Part shown: in pieces, positions 49,179-59,195 of the stretch | How the letters are laid out: every line of letters begins with the position of its first letter | How positions within the stretch are numbered: the stretch's first letter is position 1 | Source of the DNA: Bacteroidota bacterium | Lineage (GTDB): Bacteria > Bacteroidota > Bacteroidia > AKYH767-A > OLB10 | Direction: 5' to 3' | Assembly: GCA_016713525.1 (NCBI GenBank) | Contig: JADJOZ010000011.1 | Location: 62,001 to 126,000 of the forward strand | DNA length: 64,000 nucleotides | The notes under the pieces: generated by a model | Told to the model about the DNA's origin: nothing | Seen by the model: the letters and a program-made list of their open reading frames with translations, nothing else | The model's database searches: none | Position numbers and translations under genes: made by a program

Positions 49179-49226
49179 TTATTTAATAAAAGCGAATTGT
49201 TTTATCAACGGCTCACCACCGGCATC
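49179..49226 (-). pseudogene. Relic of a T9SS domain end between copies 2 and 3
   Basis: Second copy of the DAGGEPLIKQLAFIK relic, in the same place relative to the neighbouring gene. Confidence 0.4.
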
Positions 49227-49240
49227 ATTAATTTTACTCC

Positions 49241-50958
49241 TTATTGCTTAACAAATTTTAGAGTAACCGTATTTTCATTATCGTTTACTTTAATAAAATA
49301 CACACCGCTGGATAATTTACTAATATTAATAGTAGTTTGATTTTGTATTGCGCTAAGATTGCTGGTGAATACTGTTTGCCCCATTGTATTTAAAATGGTA
49401 ATGGTTGAATTTTTAAACCCAGTTGTTTGCAGGTTGATGAGGTTTGTAGCGGGATTTGGAAATAGTTTTAGTTGAACAGATGAAGCAGTTAAGTCTTCAT
49501 TTAACCCCACACTGCATTGTAAACCATATTTAGCAATAAACCCATCGGTATAACCACCGGCACTAGATATTTGGTTACCATTAAAAATTAGTGGACCATC
49601 AAAACCACCGGCTACCAGGATGTTGCCGAAAATATCAGTTTCTGTGCTGAGAGGGATGTTGAAAGAGCTTAAGCCTTCAATAGAAATTGCGTTTGTCCAA
49701 TTACCCGATGTATTTATGGATGCCACGCATATTCCACCACCACTGGGGCTTGACACACTGTAGCTGCCAAAATTGATAGTTAGTCCAAACTGTGTAGCAA
49801 ATACAATATCATTATTATTATCTAAGGACATTTTACCTGTTGGCTTAATTGTAAACTGATTTTGTGGATTACGCGCCCATTGAACGTTACCTGCACTGTC
49901 GAGCAAAAGAATAACTGTAACACCTTGTGTGTTGATGTTTAGTATGGTGTCGCTGCCAAATACAAAACCGGGAGAGCAGATAAGACTTACTGCAATAAGG
50001 CTGTCGTTTACAGATAATAAGCTATAGGTAAGTGCAGACCCACCGCCTGGCTGACCAATCTGCTTTATCCAAATTAAAAAGCCAGATGAATCAAATTTCG
50101 CTATAAAGCAATCGTAATAACTTATTCCTGAATTACTGAGTTTATAGAGAGTTTGCCCGCCTACTTCAATGGAATCAGAATTGAAATAACCAGTGACATA
50201 TTGGTTTGAAAGATTATCCAAAATATAATCTTTGTATGAAAACAATCCCCAATTGCTACTGCTTATTGTGTTAACTTGCAGTAAATTTCCTGCTGTATCA
50301 AATTCACTAATGTAAATTCCACGAGTATTGATAGAATCACCAGACCAAAAGGCTCCGGCTACAGGCAGATTAAAAAGTACAGTTGGGTTACCGTTAGGGT
50401 TAAATTTAATTTGTATGGTAAGGAACCGGTATTAAATGAACCTGTATTAGGAGCAGCCCATTTAACCCAAAGCAAGTTTCCGCTTGTGTCCATCTTACAG
50501 AGAAACATATCATTTACATCATCTATAATCGTATCACCCATAAAATTGCAATAGGATGAAAAGGGTGATGAATAAACTTCACCCGTAACATACAAGTGCC
50601 CAAAATTATCAAGGACTAAACTCATGGCATCATCACCATAATCAAAATTACCCGCAGTTTTTACCCACAACAAATTACCTGCACAGTTAAATTTGGCTAC
50701 AAAAATGTCGTAACCACCAAAAGATGTAATAGGCGTACCATTAATAGTAGGGCTACCCTGTCCAATAAACCTTCCACATACATACACATTGCCGGCACTG
50801 TCGGTGACCATATCAGCTACTTGTTCGTCTGGAATGTCAGGGTTTATAGCCTGCCCGCCACCGCCGATTGTATTGAACCATTGCCAACTTTGAGCATAGG
50901 AAAAGGGAATATTGAAGAGAGAAAATTGAAAAATGAGTATTGCGATTATTTTTTTCAT
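49241..50958 (-). CDS. T9SS type A SBBP-like propeller protein, tandem copy 3, one frameshift
   Basis: The signal peptide differs slightly (MKKIIAILIFQFSLF). The G-run at about 50396-50399 has one base fewer than in copies 1 and 2. Restoring it joins the two halves into 572 residues. Variable centre at about 49605-50165 (LSNSGISYYDCFIAKF, CSPGFVFGSDTI), then the shared sorting domain. As the copy nearest the upstream promoter region and with a distinct 5' flank, it may be the ancestral or first-transcribed member. Confidence 0.85.
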
Positions 50959-50980
50959 GTTTTTGATTTTTTAAAAGAGA

Positions 50981-51018
50981 AACCAGTTGCTGCTTTTTAT
51001 TAAAAGAAGCAACTGGTT
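50981..51018 (-). terminator. Intrinsic terminator of the 1866-residue protein gene
   Basis: AACCAGTTGC (50981-50990) and GCAACTGGTT (51009-51018) form a perfect 10-bp stem 10 bases beyond the minus-strand stop, followed in that direction by TCTCTTTT. Confidence 0.75.
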
Positions 51019-51028
51019 TAGTGCATAC

Positions 51029-54000
51029 TTATTTTATAACAATTAGTTTTTTGATTGTTTGTTCGCCATTGTTGTTTAGCAGTGTAACAAAATAAATACC
51101 CGGATTAAAATTGTTGAGCGGCAACACAAAACCTTTTTCCTGGTTATTGATGTTGTGGTTAAACACTCTTTTCCCTCTTAAATCGGAAATATAAATTGAG
51201 CCATTATCTGTGGCTAACTTGTATGATATTTTAACCTCATTGGTGGCTGGATTGGGTTGAAGAAATAAATCCTGTGGTAACACAAATGTAGGTGATGTTT
51301 GAGAGAATGGTAATTGGTTGCGTGTGCCAATTCCTCCATCATCACAATTGGGTAAGCGGTCGCACGCACGCAAAAAGCATGTGTAAAGCCCACCCTCATC
51401 AACAAACCAGGCATTCATTTGTAAGCAGAATAGTTCATCAGGCGTAGTGGCGGGTGGATTGTCAATAAACATACCGGTGTAAAATCCCGAAAGCCCTGCG
51501 GTTAATGTAGACGGGAATCCGGAAACGGCACCCTGGGGGGAACTAAAGAATACATTAAATGGAAGCCACGGAGCAGGATTGAAGTTCACATTAACTGTGT
51601 ATTGCTGGTTGCCTGCTGCATCTTTACCTGCACAGAGTATTTCTAGTCGATCAATTTGCATTTCGCAGTCGTTGCGGTTTTCGCATTCGGGAACCGAAAT
51701 ACAGAATGGGAAGGTACAACTATTATCTGGAGGATCGTTATAAGTTAGAATAAAGCAGGTTGCAGCATCGGCGCCACAGGAAATGTTGAAGGCAATGGTT
51801 CCGGTAAGTGTTTGCTGATTGATACCCGGACCCGGAGTAATGGAAGTTACTGAAATGCCAAGGCAACTATTGGTAGACGCCAGTTGAAGGTTGGTGCTAT
51901 AAATTCCAAAGAAATTATAATCAATTACAAATGAAAAATTATAGTGTGCAATATTGTTGGCATCTACTCCTATACAATCAAGCTTGTCGGTAACTTTATT
52001 AATACGGCATGGGCAATTTCGAATGGTAACAACAATGGGGTCACTATAAGTTTCGCATCCGTTATTGTCTTCAACCAACAATGTAATAACATATATGCCC
52101 GGAGGCAATGGAGAACCATAAAATGAATTGAGGTCAAAATCTGTCACAGTGCCGCTGCCACCAGTAACTGCATTGGAGCCGCTTCCGTTAAAATCGACAA
52201 ACCATTTCCAATTATCGTAGCTAAAGCCATAGGCAGATGAGCCGGGAATAATAACCGCATCATCGGTACAATAATCGTAGCAGCCGCTTACCAGCCAATC
52301 CAACGAAGGATTTTCGTTAATAACAATGGATGAGGCATTGCTGCATCCGGCAGCATCTGTAAAGGTTGCCTGGTAAATGTTAGCCTGAATAACGCTGATG
52401 GAATTACCGCTCATGCCATTGCTCCAGTTTACGGTATAAGCATTGGAGGCATTGTTGGTAACATCAAGCGTGGTGGGTATACCTGCACACAAATCGGAAG
52501 GCAATGGCACTATTACGGGAGGAGGAGGCGGTGCCAGAATTTGCACCTGCACAGTAACAGTGCGGGAACAACTGCCCTTGGTAATTGTGAGTGTAACGTT
52601 GTAAGTTCCGGGTGCTTCGCCTGAAGTGTTTAACTGATAAAGCCATGGATCGGTAGCAGTGTTAGGAATGCTAAATGCGGGTGTAACGGTATAGGAATAC
52701 GTAATACCAGAGCCTGCAAAGCCATTGAGGTTTAAATCTTCACCAAGGCAAAGTGTAAGCTTGCCACTTATTTTAGGTTCGGGAATATTTATAGTTGCAA
52801 CACCAATTAAAGGAATAACTTGCAATTGGCAGCCTGATGTTGCATCAAATACAGTAACACCAAATGTTCCGGTTTCATACGCAGAAATGGTAGGAGTTGT
52901 TTGTGAGTTTGACCATAAGAATGATGAACCTGAGGGTGAACCAGAATTGTTAGAATAGGATATTGTACTTGTACTTCCCGGACAAAATGGATTTGGTGTA
53001 GCTGCATGAATACCAATTAAAGGATTGGCATTGATATTGATATTTTGTGAGCTTGTAAAGGAACAACCGAAAATATCGGTAACTATTAAGGATGCTAAAT
53101 AAGGATCGGGAGATGAAACGGCACTATATGTTTTTTCGGTATTTGGAAATAAAGTAGAGCCTGAACCAACCGGTGGGTCGCCAAAAGCCCATAGCGCGGT
53201 TTCAATTAAAGAAGGGTCAGCACCTGCATATGCAAACTGCACAGGTGTTTGCTTTTCGCAAAACGGTGCACCACTAACTGTAAATATTGGTTGTGGTGGT
53301 ATGGCCGGTACGTTAACATTCATGGTGGCAACGCAGGAGTGCGGACCATCAGAGACAGTAAGTTCTACAACATATATGCCAGCAGCCCATTGCAAAACAG
53401 GAGCAGTGGCAGTGCTAAACTGCGTACCGTTTACTTTCCATACATAGTTAGCGGTGTTAATGGAAGAGGAGTGGTTATTAAAATTAATTGTGTATTGATT
53501 GGGGTTAACTGTAGGACATGAAAAAGACCAATCAAAAGCAGCAAGAACCCACACGGGTACTTGTTGGCAACGGTCGTTGCAATGGTCGGGGTCGGGTGAG
53601 GTGTTGGTAGCGGTAATGCACACGTTGTAGTAGCCAGCACTATTGTATTGATGAGTTATCGTAGGTGTACCAAAGGAGGTAATAGGGTCTGCTGTGCCGT
53701 CGCCAAAGTTAATTATATAATTATATAAACTGGTATTGCCCGTTGCAGTAAACTCAACCGTGCCGCATATTGTATTAACATCGGTAAAAGGGTTTACGGG
53801 AATGGTTGCATCGGCAATGCAATTACAATCGGTTAAAGAAATATTGGTTGAATTGGTGCAACCTGTACCAAGATCGGTAATGGTAACGGTGTATGTTGCT
53901 ATGCTGCTAACAGAAATAGCTTGTGTAGTTTGACCTGTACTCCATTCGTAGGTAGCAGGGTTAGCAGGATTAGCTGTTAAAAGATTGGGCCCCGGACACA

Positions 54001-56629
54001 ATGGAAGACCATTGTCTGAGGAAATGTAAACGGCTGGTTCGGGTATTGCAGTGACAGAAAAAATTCCGGTCATGCAATTATTTACACTGCCAACAACAGA
54101 CGGGTCGTCATAATGTGTGGTAACATTGCCGTTAAAAACGGGTCCGAATTGTGGCGTAATATCAAAACCATGAGAAGCTGAAAGAGATGACGTTGTTGAA
54201 GGATAACCATCACCAAAATCCCAATTGGTAATAATATTATTGGGCGTACCGGTAACATTTGTTAAATTGAATGCGGCCAATGCTAATTCGCAAACAGGAT
54301 TAGGAACAATGGAAGTTGTGAGTGTGTTGTTGTTCAAGTCTATATTTATGGTATAATCATTGGGGATACCACAAGTAAACGAAGTTAGCTTTAAAGCAAC
54401 ACTAGAATTTACATCATTGTTCCATTGCACATTAATATTAGGCGTGAATTGACCCGTAACAATACTACCAGCTTCCTGAGGAATAATTTCCCATACTATT
54501 TTTTCGCTGTTTATGGGCCAGTTTTGTATAGAATAATCAGAGTATGTATTAAGGCAGGTTTTACGAGGGCCTTCAATGACAGGAACAATTGGAAGTTTAG
54601 GAGCTACAACAAAATCAGTGTAGAGCGACTGGCATCCTGTTTCTTTATCTAAAATTGCTAATTGTACTTTTGAGTTAGGTACATATGGAGATTTCCAATA
54701 TACAGTAATACTGTTTCCAAAAGCAGTAGTTAGTGTTCCATTTGGCGCATCTGTATTGCCACCAATTATATTCCATACATATTCAAGTGTAGACGATGAT
54801 AAAGTTGGTGCAGAATAAAGGTAGGGTAGTGACGGGCAAACTTCATCATCACCAGTTGGAGCAGCAGGTGCGGCTGGCGATGCATTCACTTTAATTTGCA
54901 TGGTTTGCGGTGAGTTACAGAAGTATCCTTGGTAATTATATACTTCAAGTGTAAAAATACCAGCACCCCAATTCCATGAATTAAAAGTTACAGAGGTAGA
55001 GAAAGGTCCTGGTTGATTATAAACATAGCTACCAGCAGCATTTTTTATTTTAAATCTAAAAACAGCAGCACCAACATTGCTTTGCGCAGTATAGGTTATT
55101 GGGCCAAGCAAATTTTGGCAAATATCAGATGGGCCAGTAACTGTAAATTCCTCTCTTACATCTACTGTTAAATCAGTAGCACCCTCGGGACAATGGAGAA
55201 AAATATTTTGATAATCGCAGTGCACATTTGCCTGCCCAACGTATCCACCCCAGTCAATAATAACCTGATTGGTACCTTGTCCCGAAACTATAGTACCAGA
55301 AGGAGTAACAGACCAATTGTAAAAACTTCCGGGAACCATTGGAACGCTGTACGCAGTTTGTTGACTTGTACATGCCGGGTTTGTGCCTGATATTGTTACA
55401 CTGTTTGAGAAAATTGGTACAACAATACTTGACATAGCAGGGCAATTATTAGCGCAACCTACTGCTGATAAAGAAACAACTCCAGGTCCATTTTGACCAC
55501 TGCCCCATAATACTTGAATATTATTACCATAAGGTTGCGGAGAAATGATTGTGCCGTTTGTTACAATCCAATTGTATTGTGTACAATTTGCATTAGTAAA
55601 ATATGTGTCTGTACTTCCCTCACAAACAGGTGTTGCACATTCAATATCAACCCATTGTTGAGGATCAACTATTACATGTAAGCTAATTGTATTGGTACAG
55701 TTACAAGCATTGGTCACAGTTAGTGTAACATCATAATCCTGAGCATTCTGGTATATGTGCTCAGGATTTTGCAGAATGGAAGTAGTGCCGTCTCCAAAAT
55801 CCCAAAACCAAGAAACTATAGGAGAACCGTATGCGGATGTAACGCTTTCATCAAAAAAATAAATTGTCTGACCTAAACAAATTTGTAAAGGAGTTCCATA
55901 GTTGATGTTTGATAAAGGAATAGTGCTGAAAAGAACTCCTGGCTTTTGAACTTTAGTGATACAATAAGAAATTGTAGTTGAACAACCAGAACTATTGGTT
56001 TCGGTAATTTCTACAGTTCCTGTTCCATAAGTACCCCACAAAACGGTAAGTTGATTTTGAGCAGCAGAATGACTTAAAGCCCCGTTAACGACCCAAGAGT
56101 AGGTGCTGCCTGCGTTTAATGGCGTTTGATAGTGCGCAGTACTGTACTCACAAACCTGAAAACATTCTTCGGGCGCAATAGTAGGATCACCATTATGTTC
56201 TCCGTCAATATAAACTGTACATTCTAAATCCACATCAGTTGTTACTATTGGTGTAAGTAAAGAACTGATTGATACATTAAGAGGTAAAGGATTAAATGAA
56301 CCGGAAGAAGTTGTTACAACAACACTAACAGACCCACTACCGGCAGCACCCCAGGATATACTCACTGTTGCGTTGTTGTTGGCGCCACTAATTGAACCAT
56401 TGCCAGTAACAGACCATAGATAACCAGTAGGAGTGCCGTTGCATCCTGTTAAGTTTATGCTATATATCTTTATGTCTGATGGGCAGACATTTGCCGCTCC
56501 TGTAATTGCACAATTTTGTGCAAACGCATTCATGGAGCACGAAGTTATTAAGAAAATTAATAACAGATTGAACTGAAGAAACCTGCTGGTGAGATTCTTA
56601 ATTCTTGGAGTAAAGCTTGTGTAGTTCAT
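51029..56629 (-). CDS. Giant PKD/Ig-repeat T9SS type A cargo
   Basis: 1866 residues. N-terminal signal (about residues 18-38, ending AFAQ). Long tandem of Ig-like and PKD-like modules: SWFWDFGDGTTS with PEHIYQNAQDYDVTLTV, YNYIINFGDGTAD with HQYNSAGYYNVCI, YEWSTGQTTQAISV, and WSNSQTTPTISAYETGTFGV. A Cys-rich part with CPC-like pairs precedes the sorting domain (LFLQPNPATNEVKI, YISDLRGKRVF, NPGIYFVTLLNN, KKLIVIK). No enzymatic domain; likely an extended surface adhesin or filament. Intact over 5.6 kb although the neighbours are frameshifted. Confidence 0.88.
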   Translation of the reverse strand: MNYTSFTPRIKNLTSRFLQFNLLLIFLITSCSMNAFAQNCAITGAANVCPSDIKIYSINLTGCNGTPTGYLWSVTGNGSISGANNNATVSISWGAAGSGSVSVVVTTSSGSFNPLPLNVSISSLLTPIVTTDVDLECTVYIDGEHNGDPTIAPEECFQVCEYSTAHYQTPLNAGSTYSWVVNGALSHSAAQNQLTVLWGTYGTGTVEITETNSSGCSTTISYCITKVQKPGVLFSTIPLSNINYGTPLQICLGQTIYFFDESVTSAYGSPIVSWFWDFGDGTTSILQNPEHIYQNAQDYDVTLTVTNACNCTNTISLHVIVDPQQWVDIECATPVCEGSTDTYFTNANCTQYNWIVTNGTIISPQPYGNNIQVLWGSGQNGPGVVSLSAVGCANNCPAMSSIVVPIFSNSVTISGTNPACTSQQTAYSVPMVPGSFYNWSVTPSGTIVSGQGTNQVIIDWGGYVGQANVHCDYQNIFLHCPEGATDLTVDVREEFTVTGPSDICQNLLGPITYTAQSNVGAAVFRFKIKNAAGSYVYNQPGPFSTSVTFNSWNWGAGIFTLEVYNYQGYFCNSPQTMQIKVNASPAAPAAPTGDDEVCPSLPYLYSAPTLSSSTLEYVWNIIGGNTDAPNGTLTTAFGNSITVYWKSPYVPNSKVQLAILDKETGCQSLYTDFVVAPKLPIVPVIEGPRKTCLNTYSDYSIQNWPINSEKIVWEIIPQEAGSIVTGQFTPNINVQWNNDVNSSVALKLTSFTCGIPNDYTINIDLNNNTLTTSIVPNPVCELALAAFNLTNVTGTPNNIITNWDFGDGYPSTTSSLSASHGFDITPQFGPVFNGNVTTHYDDPSVVGSVNNCMTGIFSVTAIPEPAVYISSDNGLPLCPGPNLLTANPANPATYEWSTGQTTQAISVSSIATYTVTITDLGTGCTNSTNISLTDCNCIADATIPVNPFTDVNTICGTVEFTATGNTSLYNYIINFGDGTADPITSFGTPTITHQYNSAGYYNVCITATNTSPDPDHCNDRCQQVPVWVLAAFDWSFSCPTVNPNQYTINFNNHSSSINTANYVWKVNGTQFSTATAPVLQWAAGIYVVELTVSDGPHSCVATMNVNVPAIPPQPIFTVSGAPFCEKQTPVQFAYAGADPSLIETALWAFGDPPVGSGSTLFPNTEKTYSAVSSPDPYLASLIVTDIFGCSFTSSQNININANPLIGIHAATPNPFCPGSTSTISYSNNSGSPSGSSFLWSNSQTTPTISAYETGTFGVTVFDATSGCQLQVIPLIGVATINIPEPKISGKLTLCLGEDLNLNGFAGSGITYSYTVTPAFSIPNTATDPWLYQLNTSGEAPGTYNVTLTITKGSCSRTVTVQVQILAPPPPPVIVPLPSDLCAGIPTTLDVTNNASNAYTVNWSNGMSGNSISVIQANIYQATFTDAAGCSNASSIVINENPSLDWLVSGCYDYCTDDAVIIPGSSAYGFSYDNWKWFVDFNGSGSNAVTGGSGTVTDFDLNSFYGSPLPPGIYVITLLVEDNNGCETYSDPIVVTIRNCPCRINKVTDKLDCIGVDANNIAHYNFSFVIDYNFFGIYSTNLQLASTNSCLGISVTSITPGPGINQQTLTGTIAFNISCGADAATCFILTYNDPPDNSCTFPFCISVPECENRNDCEMQIDRLEILCAGKDAAGNQQYTVNVNFNPAPWLPFNVFFSSPQGAVSGFPSTLTAGLSGFYTGMFIDNPPATTPDELFCLQMNAWFVDEGGLYTCFLRACDRLPNCDDGGIGTRNQLPFSQTSPTFVLPQDLFLQPNPATNEVKISYKLATDNGSIYISDLRGKRVFNHNINNQEKGFVLPLNNFNPGIYFVTLLNNNGEQTIKKLIVIK

Positions 56630-57496
56630 CTTTAGAAGTATTATAGTTTTTTATTTGAGCTTTAAATATATTTTAGACTTAAATGGGAAAAGAAAAAATT
56701 TTGATAAAATATTTTATGTCTTAGAATGGTTAGCGAAATCGCAATGGTTAGTGTTAGGAGTCAACCGAGAACCGTTTTTTAACGCTTTATTAGGCTTTGT
56801 CAGGTTTTGTTTTGCTATTGGGATTTGCTGGTGTTAATTTTAAGTTTAATTTGTCGAGTGGGACCTGTACTTTTTGTTTTGGAAGCTAAATATGTAATAG
56901 CAAGATTCCGACATCCCTAAATTTACACCATCAAAAAGCAATTGCCTAATTTTTTGGGGCTTATTTGATTTTTGTTAATTGCCTAATATATAAAGAGTTG
57001 CATTTTTTGGATGAAAAAAAAGCAAGGGTAAACCCTTGGGTGTTGAAAACTTTTTTTTCGAAATTCTGCGTAAAGGGAGCAGCTGAAGCTGCGTTAATTA
57101 AGTGGTTTTTTGCGGCAAGAGCCGCGTTAATTAGCAGCAGAGCTGCGGAAAGTAGGTCATACGTCATAAGGGGAGAATTTTTCGGTGAATAATTGACAGG
57201 AAGTCTTCAAAAAAAGTCATTGGCAGCAAAGCTGCTGTCATTGGTTCATTTGCGGTAAGACCGCTGTCATTAGCAGCAAAGAAATATGAATATTCACTCC
57301 CAAGAGAAATCTTTATTCTTGAAAATCAAACCTTAATTTACCAAAAACTCCGCGATTGCGGTTATCCATAGTTTTATTGTAAACTATACGCTAGTTTTTT
57401 AGCCATTTTCTCTAAAGTTCCGTGTCGGGCATTCTTTCATATAAACAGGGCTCAACCGGTCAATAAAGGAAATTCAGGCTTCAGTACACCGAACTT
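56630..57496. other. 867-base spacer with hairpin repeats
   Basis: No gene supported; the frames here run through repeats. AAGGGT-AA-ACCCTT near 57026-57039 is a small hairpin. The covarying hairpin family occupies 57079-57280. Confidence 0.6.
57079..57281. repeat. Covarying hairpin repeats, locus 2
   Basis: GCAGC-TGAA-GCTGC (57079-57092), GCGGC-AAGA-GCCGC (57112-57125), GCAGC-AGA-GCTGC (57134-57146), GCAGC-AAA-GCTGC (57223-57235), GCGGT-AAG-ACCGC (57252-57264) and a half copy AGCAGCAAAG from about 57272. Several are followed by GTTAATT or TGTCATT. GCGGT/ACCGC is a further compensatory pair compared with locus 1, 16 kb away. Confidence 0.8.
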
Positions 57497-59026
57497 TCAA
57501 TGCTGAATAAGAACTTTCCCTGCAAAAGTATTTTGGGTGTCATTTAAAATAACAAAATAAATTCCATTCTCAATTTCAGATAAATTCAATTTGAGCTCAT
57601 CACTAGTTAAGGCTCGCTTTAAAATAACTTTTCCGGTAATGTCGACGAGCTGCAAATAGCAACTGGTAATATCACTATTTCCGGTATAAGCGATATTTAA
57701 GATGTTTTGCGCGGGGTTTGGGTAAATCTCAAAATTTTGTGGTTGGGATGGAGGATTAGTTAATGCAGTTAACGAATCACAATTACTACCTGGTATGGCG
57801 CCTAAATCAAAATCAGGAAAGTAAGGAACACTTGAACCGTTATAATAAGGCAAGTCTGAAAGCCCATGAGCAATGGCATTACATCCGGGCCCTACAACAT
57901 CAGGGTTATTAATTACACTAAAGCAAGAACTGCTATTGGGAGAACTCACATAGATTTTACCATTAATAGCCCGTTGCATTAAATAGAAAAAAACACCATA
58001 AGACGGGCACGTGTAAGTTGAATCATAAACACAAACAGTTGTTCTTGTAGATTGCACATTTGCTGCATTTAAGTCCCACTGATATATTTCAAAACCTCCG
58101 CTTGCATAAAGAACCCGGGAGTTGGGTGAAAAAACCGTACCGGTGGCCCCGTAAGTAGGTAAAGTGAACTGTCCAAGATTTTCATGGGCTGAGAAATTGC
58201 CTGTGCACCTGTCAAAGTTAAAAAGGTGTACTCCTGATTTGTTGTTGAAGGCGAATTTTGTCCCATCCGGTGAAAAACAAGCCTGTACCATTGAAAAATT
58301 CACAAAAGGATAAATAGTTTGCAAAAATGGCCCTGCAATTCCGGTCGGGGTTAAAAGAAATTTCATAAATACGTTGGAGCTGTCCTTATGCGTAACAAGC
58401 CACCAATCTCTTCCATTGGCGTGTTTGCAAGCACTCAGCCCTCCAATGGTAATCAAATTATCAGTCAGTAAATCTCCGCTCCATAATACCTGATTTTTCG
58501 TCACAACAGCCCCTTTGCCACTGTCCTGGCTCATATCGACTATACTATAAAACAGCGTGTCACAGTATTCATTGGTCCAAAGCACAGGATGTAAATAATA
58601 AGCCTGATGGATAAGGTAATACATATCGGGCTGGCCGGGAGAGGGAAGTATTAGTATGGTTTGTGGATAGCTCATGCCGGTTAAGCTGCCACCAGAAGAA
58701 TAGGCTTCATCAGAATAGTTCAAACTATCGCCATTAACCATGGTATCATGCTGAGCATTCATAACTGCCAATCCATTCGTATAAAACAGCAAATTTCCTG
58801 CACTATCACAAATACTCGCATCACATCCCCGAAAGCTGAATGCGGCAGCAAGAGCAGTATCGTAATCTATTGTGCCATTTCTAAAATCAATACTATAAAT
58901 GCTGTTAATCGGATTTGGAATGCCAGATGAGTTGTATCCAATTACCCAAATATTATTTAACTGTCCATGCACATTTGAAAATGAGACAAGGAACAGTACT
59001 ATATATAATATTTTCCTGGACAGCAC
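57497..59026 (-). CDS. T9SS type A cargo, WD40/PD40-like propeller
   Basis: 509 residues. Signal peptide 1-21 (ending VHGQ). Body: SICDSAGNLLFYTNGLAVMN, ILPSPGQPDMYYLIHQ, HANGRDWWLVTHK, FSPDGTKFAFNN, LFNFDRCTGNF, FSPNSRVLYASG: a family of secreted Bacteroidota propellers. Sorting domain: EIYPNPAQNILNIAY, VDITGKVILKRAL, IENGIYFVILND. It is the intact paralogue of the truncated gene at the left window edge and shows what that gene should look like. Function unknown. Confidence 0.85.
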   Translation of the reverse strand: MLSRKILYIVLFLVSFSNVHGQLNNIWVIGYNSSGIPNPINSIYSIDFRNGTIDYDTALAAAFSFRGCDASICDSAGNLLFYTNGLAVMNAQHDTMVNGDSLNYSDEAYSSGGSLTGMSYPQTILILPSPGQPDMYYLIHQAYYLHPVLWTNEYCDTLFYSIVDMSQDSGKGAVVTKNQVLWSGDLLTDNLITIGGLSACKHANGRDWWLVTHKDSSNVFMKFLLTPTGIAGPFLQTIYPFVNFSMVQACFSPDGTKFAFNNKSGVHLFNFDRCTGNFSAHENLGQFTLPTYGATGTVFSPNSRVLYASGGFEIYQWDLNAANVQSTRTTVCVYDSTYTCPSYGVFFYLMQRAINGKIYVSSPNSSSCFSVINNPDVVGPGCNAIAHGLSDLPYYNGSSVPYFPDFDLGAIPGSNCDSLTALTNPPSQPQNFEIYPNPAQNILNIAYTGNSDITSCYLQLVDITGKVILKRALTSDELKLNLSEIENGIYFVILNDTQNTFAGKVLIQH

Positions 59027-59035
59027 TAATACAGG

Positions 59036-59195
59036 CTATTTGATGATGAACAGTTTACCGTTTTTAGTTGCACTGGCGGTTTGATGCTTCCAGGCATACG
59101 CGCCTTCAAGGAACAACGCTGTATTAATTTCCTCGATTCCAGAACCGATTGGTAGCATTTCAGGATATGTTTTCTCTGCAAAGGAATTTTTATTC
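59036..59195 (-). pseudogene. Orphan T9SS sorting-domain relic
   Basis: The minus-strand frame gives KTYPEMLPIGSGIEEIN, TALFLEGAYAWKHQ and ATKNGKLFIIK then stop. This is the last about 45 residues of a type A sorting domain ending in the usual hydrophobic-basic tail. No start or body is present; it abuts the stop of the TraB/GumN gene. Remnant of a deleted cargo gene. Confidence 0.55.

Noticed and set aside
56965..57192. 75-codon plus-strand gene
   Set aside because: The frame consists largely of hairpin repeats and an A/T-run; no start context or conserved motif.
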